DNA from: Streptomyces sp. NBC_01260
GTDB taxonomy: Bacteria > Actinomycetota > Actinomycetes > Streptomycetales > Streptomycetaceae
Direction of reading: 5' to 3'
Length of the DNA: 64,000 nt
NCBI RefSeq assembly: GCF_036226405.1
Contig: NZ_CP108464.1
Span: 5,208,001 to 5,272,000 of the forward strand
The notes below the pieces were generated by a model, which searched no databases, had not been told where the DNA came from, and was given only the letters and a program-made list of their open reading frames with translations. This document shows positions 60,628 through 64,000 of the stretch, piece after piece. The first letter of the stretch is position 1. Every line of letters starts with the position of its first letter. The translations under genes were made by a program, and so were the position numbers.

Positions 60628-62823
60628 ATGACCACCCCCGTCACACGGGGCAGGCACAACCGTAAGAAGCAGACCCGGCGGCGCAGGCTCCCCATGCGCT
60701 ATCTGCTGCCGTTCCTGCTCCTCGTCGCCCTGCTCGCCATGCTGATGCTGCGCGGCTACGTGCACAGCGAAATCCTCGCCGACCACCGGATTCAGCCACC
60801 GGCGGCCACCGACCAGGTGCCCCAGCAGGTCCTCGAAGGCGGACCGGTCATCGACGCGCGCAGCGCGACCGAGCCCGCCAAGACCCTGCGCATCCCGGAT
60901 CACCGCATCGTGCTGACCTTCGACGACGGCCCCGACCCGGTGTGGACCCCGCGCGTGCTCGACAAGCTCAAGGAGTACGACGCGCACGCCGTCTTCTTCG
61001 TCACCGGCACCATGGCCTCGCGCTATCCCGAGCTGGTGAAGCGCATGGTCGAGGAGGGGCACGAGGTCGGGCTGCACACCTTCAACCACCCCGACCTCTC
61101 CTACCAGTCCCACGCCCGCATCGACTGGGAGCTCTCGCAGAACCAGCTGGTGCTGGCGGGCGCGGCCGGAATTCGTACCTCGCTGTTCCGGCCGCCGTAC
61201 TCCTCGTTCGCCGACGCCATGGACGACAAGTCCTGGCCGGTCACCGAGTACATCGGCAGCCGCGGCTACCTCACCGTCGTCAACAACACCGACAGCGAGG
61301 ACTGGAAGCGCCCCGGTGTCGGCGTCATCAGCAAGAACGCCACACCGAAGGACGGCAAGGGCGCCATCGTCCTGATGCACGACTCGGGCGGCGACCGGTC
61401 CCAGACCGTGGCCGCGCTCGGCCACTTCCTGCCCAGGATGCAGGACAAGGGGTACGAGTTCGCCAACCTCACCGATGCCCTCGGCGCCCCCAGCGCGCAC
61501 ACCCCGGTCACCGGCCTCGCGCTCTGGAAGGGCAAGGCGTTCGTCCACGCCGTCGACGTCTCGGAGCACATCACCGATGTGATGGCGGTCGGTCTCGCCG
61601 TCATCGGGGTGCTGGTCCTGACCCGCTTCGGGCTGATGCTGCTGCTCTCCTTCGTGCACGCGCGCCGGGTCCGCAAACGGGACTTCAGCTGGGGTGAGCC
61701 GGTCACCCGCCCGGTGACCGTCCTGGTGCCCGCGTACAACGAACGCGAGTGCATCGCCAACACGGTGCGCTCCCTGGTGGCAAGTGACTATCCGGTCGAA
61801 GTCATCGTCATCGACGACGGTTCCACGGACGGCACCGCGGACATCGTCGAGGCGATGTGGCTGCCGGACGTACGGGTGGTGCGCCAGCGCAACGCCGGGA
61901 AGCCCGCAGCCCTCAACAACGGCATCGCGCACGCCCGCCACGACATCATCGTGATGATGGACGGCGACACGGTCTTCGAGCCGGCCACCGTCCGCGAACT
62001 CGTGCAGCCGTTCGCCGATCCGCGGGTCGGGGCCGTCGCGGGCAACGCCAAGGTCGGCAACCGGGATTCGATGATCGGGGCCTGGCAGCACATCGAGTAC
62101 GTGATGGGCTTCAACCTCGACCGCCGGATGTACGACCTGCTGCGCTGCATGCCGACCATCCCCGGCGCGGTCGGGGCGTTCCGCCGCGACGCGCTGGACC
62201 GGATCGGCGGCATGAGCGAGGACACCCTCGCCGAGGACACCGACGTCACGATGGCCCTGCACCGGGACGGCTGGCGCGTCGTGTACGCGGAGAACGCCCG
62301 CGCCTGGACCGAGGCGCCGGAGTCCGTGCAGCAGCTGTGGTCCCAGCGCTACCGGTGGTCGTACGGCACGATGCAGGCCATCTGGAAGCACCGCCGCGCG
62401 GTCCTCGACCGCGGGCCTTCCGGCCGCTTCGGACGCGTCGGGCTGCCGTTCGTCGCCCTGTTCATGGTCGTCGCCCCGCTGCTCGCGCCCCTCATCGACG
62501 TCTTCCTGCTGTACGGACTCGTCTTCGGCCCCACCCAGAAGACGGTTGTCGCCTGGCTCGGCGTCCTGGCGGTGCAGGCCGTCTGCGCCGCGTACGCCTT
62601 CCGGCTCGACCGGGAACGCATGACGTATCTGATCTCGCTGCCCCTCCAGCAGATCCTCTACCGGCAGCTCATGTACGTGGTGCTGCTTCAGTCCTGGATC
62701 ACCGCTCTCACCGGCGGCCGGCTGCGCTGGCAGAAGCTGCGCCGCACCGGCGCCGTGGAGGCGCCCGGCTCGATGCCGAGCCAGCGGCGAGGCAGCAGCA
62801 ATGACCGGAGGCCCGTCGCATGA
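60628..62823 (+). CDS. matB: MatB-like polysaccharide deacetylase-GT2 synthase (PNAG-type)
   Basis: This 731-residue bifunctional membrane enzyme has TM1 at about 24-43. The CE4 deacetylase domain (about 90-290) has LTFDDGPD (D99/D100), HTFNHP (H150, H154), RPPYSS and LMHDSGGD. A membrane span lies near 320-340. The processive GT2 domain (about 360-580) has DDGST (396-400), DGD (445-447), AEDTD (535-539) and QRYRW (573-577). C-terminal helices complete it. It resembles PgaC fused to PgaB, consistent with making and de-N-acetylating beta-1,6-linked GlcNAc polymer at the cell surface. Its ATG directly follows the matA stop. Confidence 0.92.
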   Translation: MTTPVTRGRHNRKKQTRRRRLPMRYLLPFLLLVALLAMLMLRGYVHSEILADHRIQPPAATDQVPQQVLEGGPVIDARSATEPAKTLRIPDHRIVLTFDDGPDPVWTPRVLDKLKEYDAHAVFFVTGTMASRYPELVKRMVEEGHEVGLHTFNHPDLSYQSHARIDWELSQNQLVLAGAAGIRTSLFRPPYSSFADAMDDKSWPVTEYIGSRGYLTVVNNTDSEDWKRPGVGVISKNATPKDGKGAIVLMHDSGGDRSQTVAALGHFLPRMQDKGYEFANLTDALGAPSAHTPVTGLALWKGKAFVHAVDVSEHITDVMAVGLAVIGVLVLTRFGLMLLLSFVHARRVRKRDFSWGEPVTRPVTVLVPAYNERECIANTVRSLVASDYPVEVIVIDDGSTDGTADIVEAMWLPDVRVVRQRNAGKPAALNNGIAHARHDIIVMMDGDTVFEPATVRELVQPFADPRVGAVAGNAKVGNRDSMIGAWQHIEYVMGFNLDRRMYDLLRCMPTIPGAVGAFRRDALDRIGGMSEDTLAEDTDVTMALHRDGWRVVYAENARAWTEAPESVQQLWSQRYRWSYGTMQAIWKHRRAVLDRGPSGRFGRVGLPFVALFMVVAPLLAPLIDVFLLYGLVFGPTQKTVVAWLGVLAVQAVCAAYAFRLDRERMTYLISLPLQQILYRQLMYVVLLQSWITALTGGRLRWQKLRRTGAVEAPGSMPSQRRGSSNDRRPVA

Positions 62824-64000
62824 CCCACCCGAGCCACCCCTCGGCCTACCCGCAGCAGCCGCCCGGGGAGCCGCACACGGTGCCGTTCCCCGTGCAGCAG
62901 CAGTGGGCGCCCGCCGACGTCCGGTACGCGCTGCCCCCCGAGGCCGGGGCGGCGGTGCCCGCTCCCGCGCAGGAGCCGGCGGCCACCGCGCCGAAGGCGG
63001 GCGGCCGCGACCGCTATCTCGACCTGCTCCGTGCGGTCGCGCTGGTCCGTGTCGTCGTCTACCACCTGTTCGGCTGGGCCTGGCTGACCATCCTGTTCCC
63101 GTCCATGGGCGTGATGTTCGCCCTGGCCGGCTCCCTGATGGCCCGGTCGCTGGCCCGGCCCGCCTGGAGCGTCCTGCGCGGCCGGCTGCGCAGGCTGCTG
63201 CCGCCGATGTGGGCGTTCGCCGCCCTCGTCGTACCGATGATGTTCGTGATGGGCCTCAAGCCGGTGCGGGAGGAGGGCATCTGGTGGTTCCTCAAGCTGG
63301 GCTGCTACATCCTGCCGATCGGCTCGCCGCCGTACCCCTGGGAGAGCGGTTCTGAAGGCGGCTTCCTCGAACTGTCGTGGGCCGAGCAGGCGGCGGGCCC
63401 GCTCTGGTACATCCGCGCCTACCTCTGGTTCGTCCTGGCCTCACCGCTGCTGCTGAAGGCGTTCCGCAGACTGCCCTGGGTGACGCTGCTCGCGCCGATC
63501 GGCCTCACCGCCGTCATCGGCACCGGTCTGGTGGCCGTGCCCGGGGCGACGGGCGAGGCGCTCGTCGACTTCGGCACGTTCGGCTCCTGCTGGATCCTGG
63601 GCTTCGCCCACAACGACGGGCTGCTGCGCAGGATTCCGCGCTACATCTCGGTCTCCTCGGCCGCGCTCCTCATGGCCTTCGCCCTCTGGTGGGCGTCCGG
63701 GCACCTCACCGAGGAGGGCTGGAACCTGGACGAGATCCCGCTCGCCCAGGCCACCTGGTCACTCGGCTTCTGCGCGATCCTGCTCCAGTACGCGCCCTCG
63801 TGGAAGGAACTGCCCGGCCGGCTGGCCGGCTGGGACAGCCCGATCACCCTGGCCAACAACCGGGCCGTGACGATCTACCTCTGGCACAACCTGCTGCTCA
63901 TGGCGACGATGCCGATCATCGACCAGCTGTGGAACATCCCGTGGGTCGGTGACCACCTCGACACGTACATCGACGCGTCGTACGACGTGCTCGTGCTGAT
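62820..64000 (+). CDS. Membrane acyltransferase (acyltransferase 3 family), truncated by the window end
   Basis: The reading frame starts at an ATG overlapping the matB stop (ATGA, 62820-62823) and stays open to the window end, so at least 393 residues are visible. A Pro/Ala/Gln-rich N-terminus of about 60 residues is followed by the family motif RDRYLDLLRAVALVRVVVYH, then many membrane helices including PLWYIRAYLWFVLASPLLL and NRAVTIYLWHNLLL. Such enzymes O-acylate (acetylate or succinylate) extracellular polysaccharides. Coupling to matB suggests it modifies the matB polymer. Confidence 0.88.
   Translation, partial: MTHPSHPSAYPQQPPGEPHTVPFPVQQQWAPADVRYALPPEAGAAVPAPAQEPAATAPKAGGRDRYLDLLRAVALVRVVVYHLFGWAWLTILFPSMGVMFALAGSLMARSLARPAWSVLRGRLRRLLPPMWAFAALVVPMMFVMGLKPVREEGIWWFLKLGCYILPIGSPPYPWESGSEGGFLELSWAEQAAGPLWYIRAYLWFVLASPLLLKAFRRLPWVTLLAPIGLTAVIGTGLVAVPGATGEALVDFGTFGSCWILGFAHNDGLLRRIPRYISVSSAALLMAFALWWASGHLTEEGWNLDEIPLAQATWSLGFCAILLQYAPSWKELPGRLAGWDSPITLANNRAVTIYLWHNLLLMATMPIIDQLWNIPWVGDHLDTYIDASYDVLVL

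Overview
The window is a high-GC chromosomal segment from a Streptomyces-type actinobacterium. The evidence is the G/C-biased third codon positions, many GTG and TTG starts, Streptomyces-like rRNA and tmRNA, and the conserved block mtnA-mtrA-mtrB-lpqB-comF-hpf-secA, followed by a 180-kDa-class NAD-glutamate dehydrogenase, paired PkaA/PkaB-type kinases, ftsEX-smpB-ssrA and a matAB locus. It reads as core chromosome; I saw no prophage, transposase, integrase or CRISPR array.

Layout. 1-808: 3' end of a 23S gene, 5S rRNA and the rRNA terminator. 907-6346 (minus): a tightly coupled operon of a membrane protein, DUF4129, DUF4350, MoxR ATPase and DUF58 protein. 6487-15006 (plus): mtnA, the MtrAB two-component system with lipoprotein LpqB, a ComF-like protein, long-form HPF and a NarL-type regulator. 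15038-16854 (minus): a YcaQ-like winged-helix protein and a GNAT acetyltransferase. 17096-19912: secA. 20222-22841: an Rv3235-like protein, a DUF6912 protein, a HAD phosphatase and a DJ-1/PfpI protein. 23233-28266: the NAD-glutamate dehydrogenase.

28364-40535 is a cell-surface glycopolymer locus. It holds a TagGH-like ABC exporter, a TetR regulator, two GT2 + CDP-glycerol-glycerophosphotransferase (TagF-like) proteins, and a three-gene unit: a GT-C membrane transferase, a DPM-like GT2 fused to a methyltransferase, and an SMR/ArnEF-like membrane protein. I infer that the three-gene unit makes, flips and uses a polyprenyl-phosphate sugar to decorate the polymer exported by the ABC pair.

40938-44657 (minus) is a CUT1 sugar ABC transporter whose MalF-like permease carries an unusual inserted beta-rich domain. 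44883-52273 is a phospho-signalling region: a large FHA protein with FtsK/EccC-like but degenerate P-loops, divergent from two membrane Ser/Thr kinases. 52389-59578 holds prfB, a repeat-rich sortase-substrate surface protein, a small zinc-ribbon membrane protein, ftsE, ftsX, an S41 protease, smpB and ssrA. 59929-64000 holds matA, matB (deacetylase-glycosyltransferase) and a membrane acyltransferase cut by the window end; together they look like a PNAG-type exopolysaccharide system.

Most genes are ordinary for the genus. The stretches that most repay attention are the glycopolymer locus, the 39-bp repeat surface protein, the permease insertion, the degenerate FHA/FtsK-like protein and several long perfect palindromes between genes.
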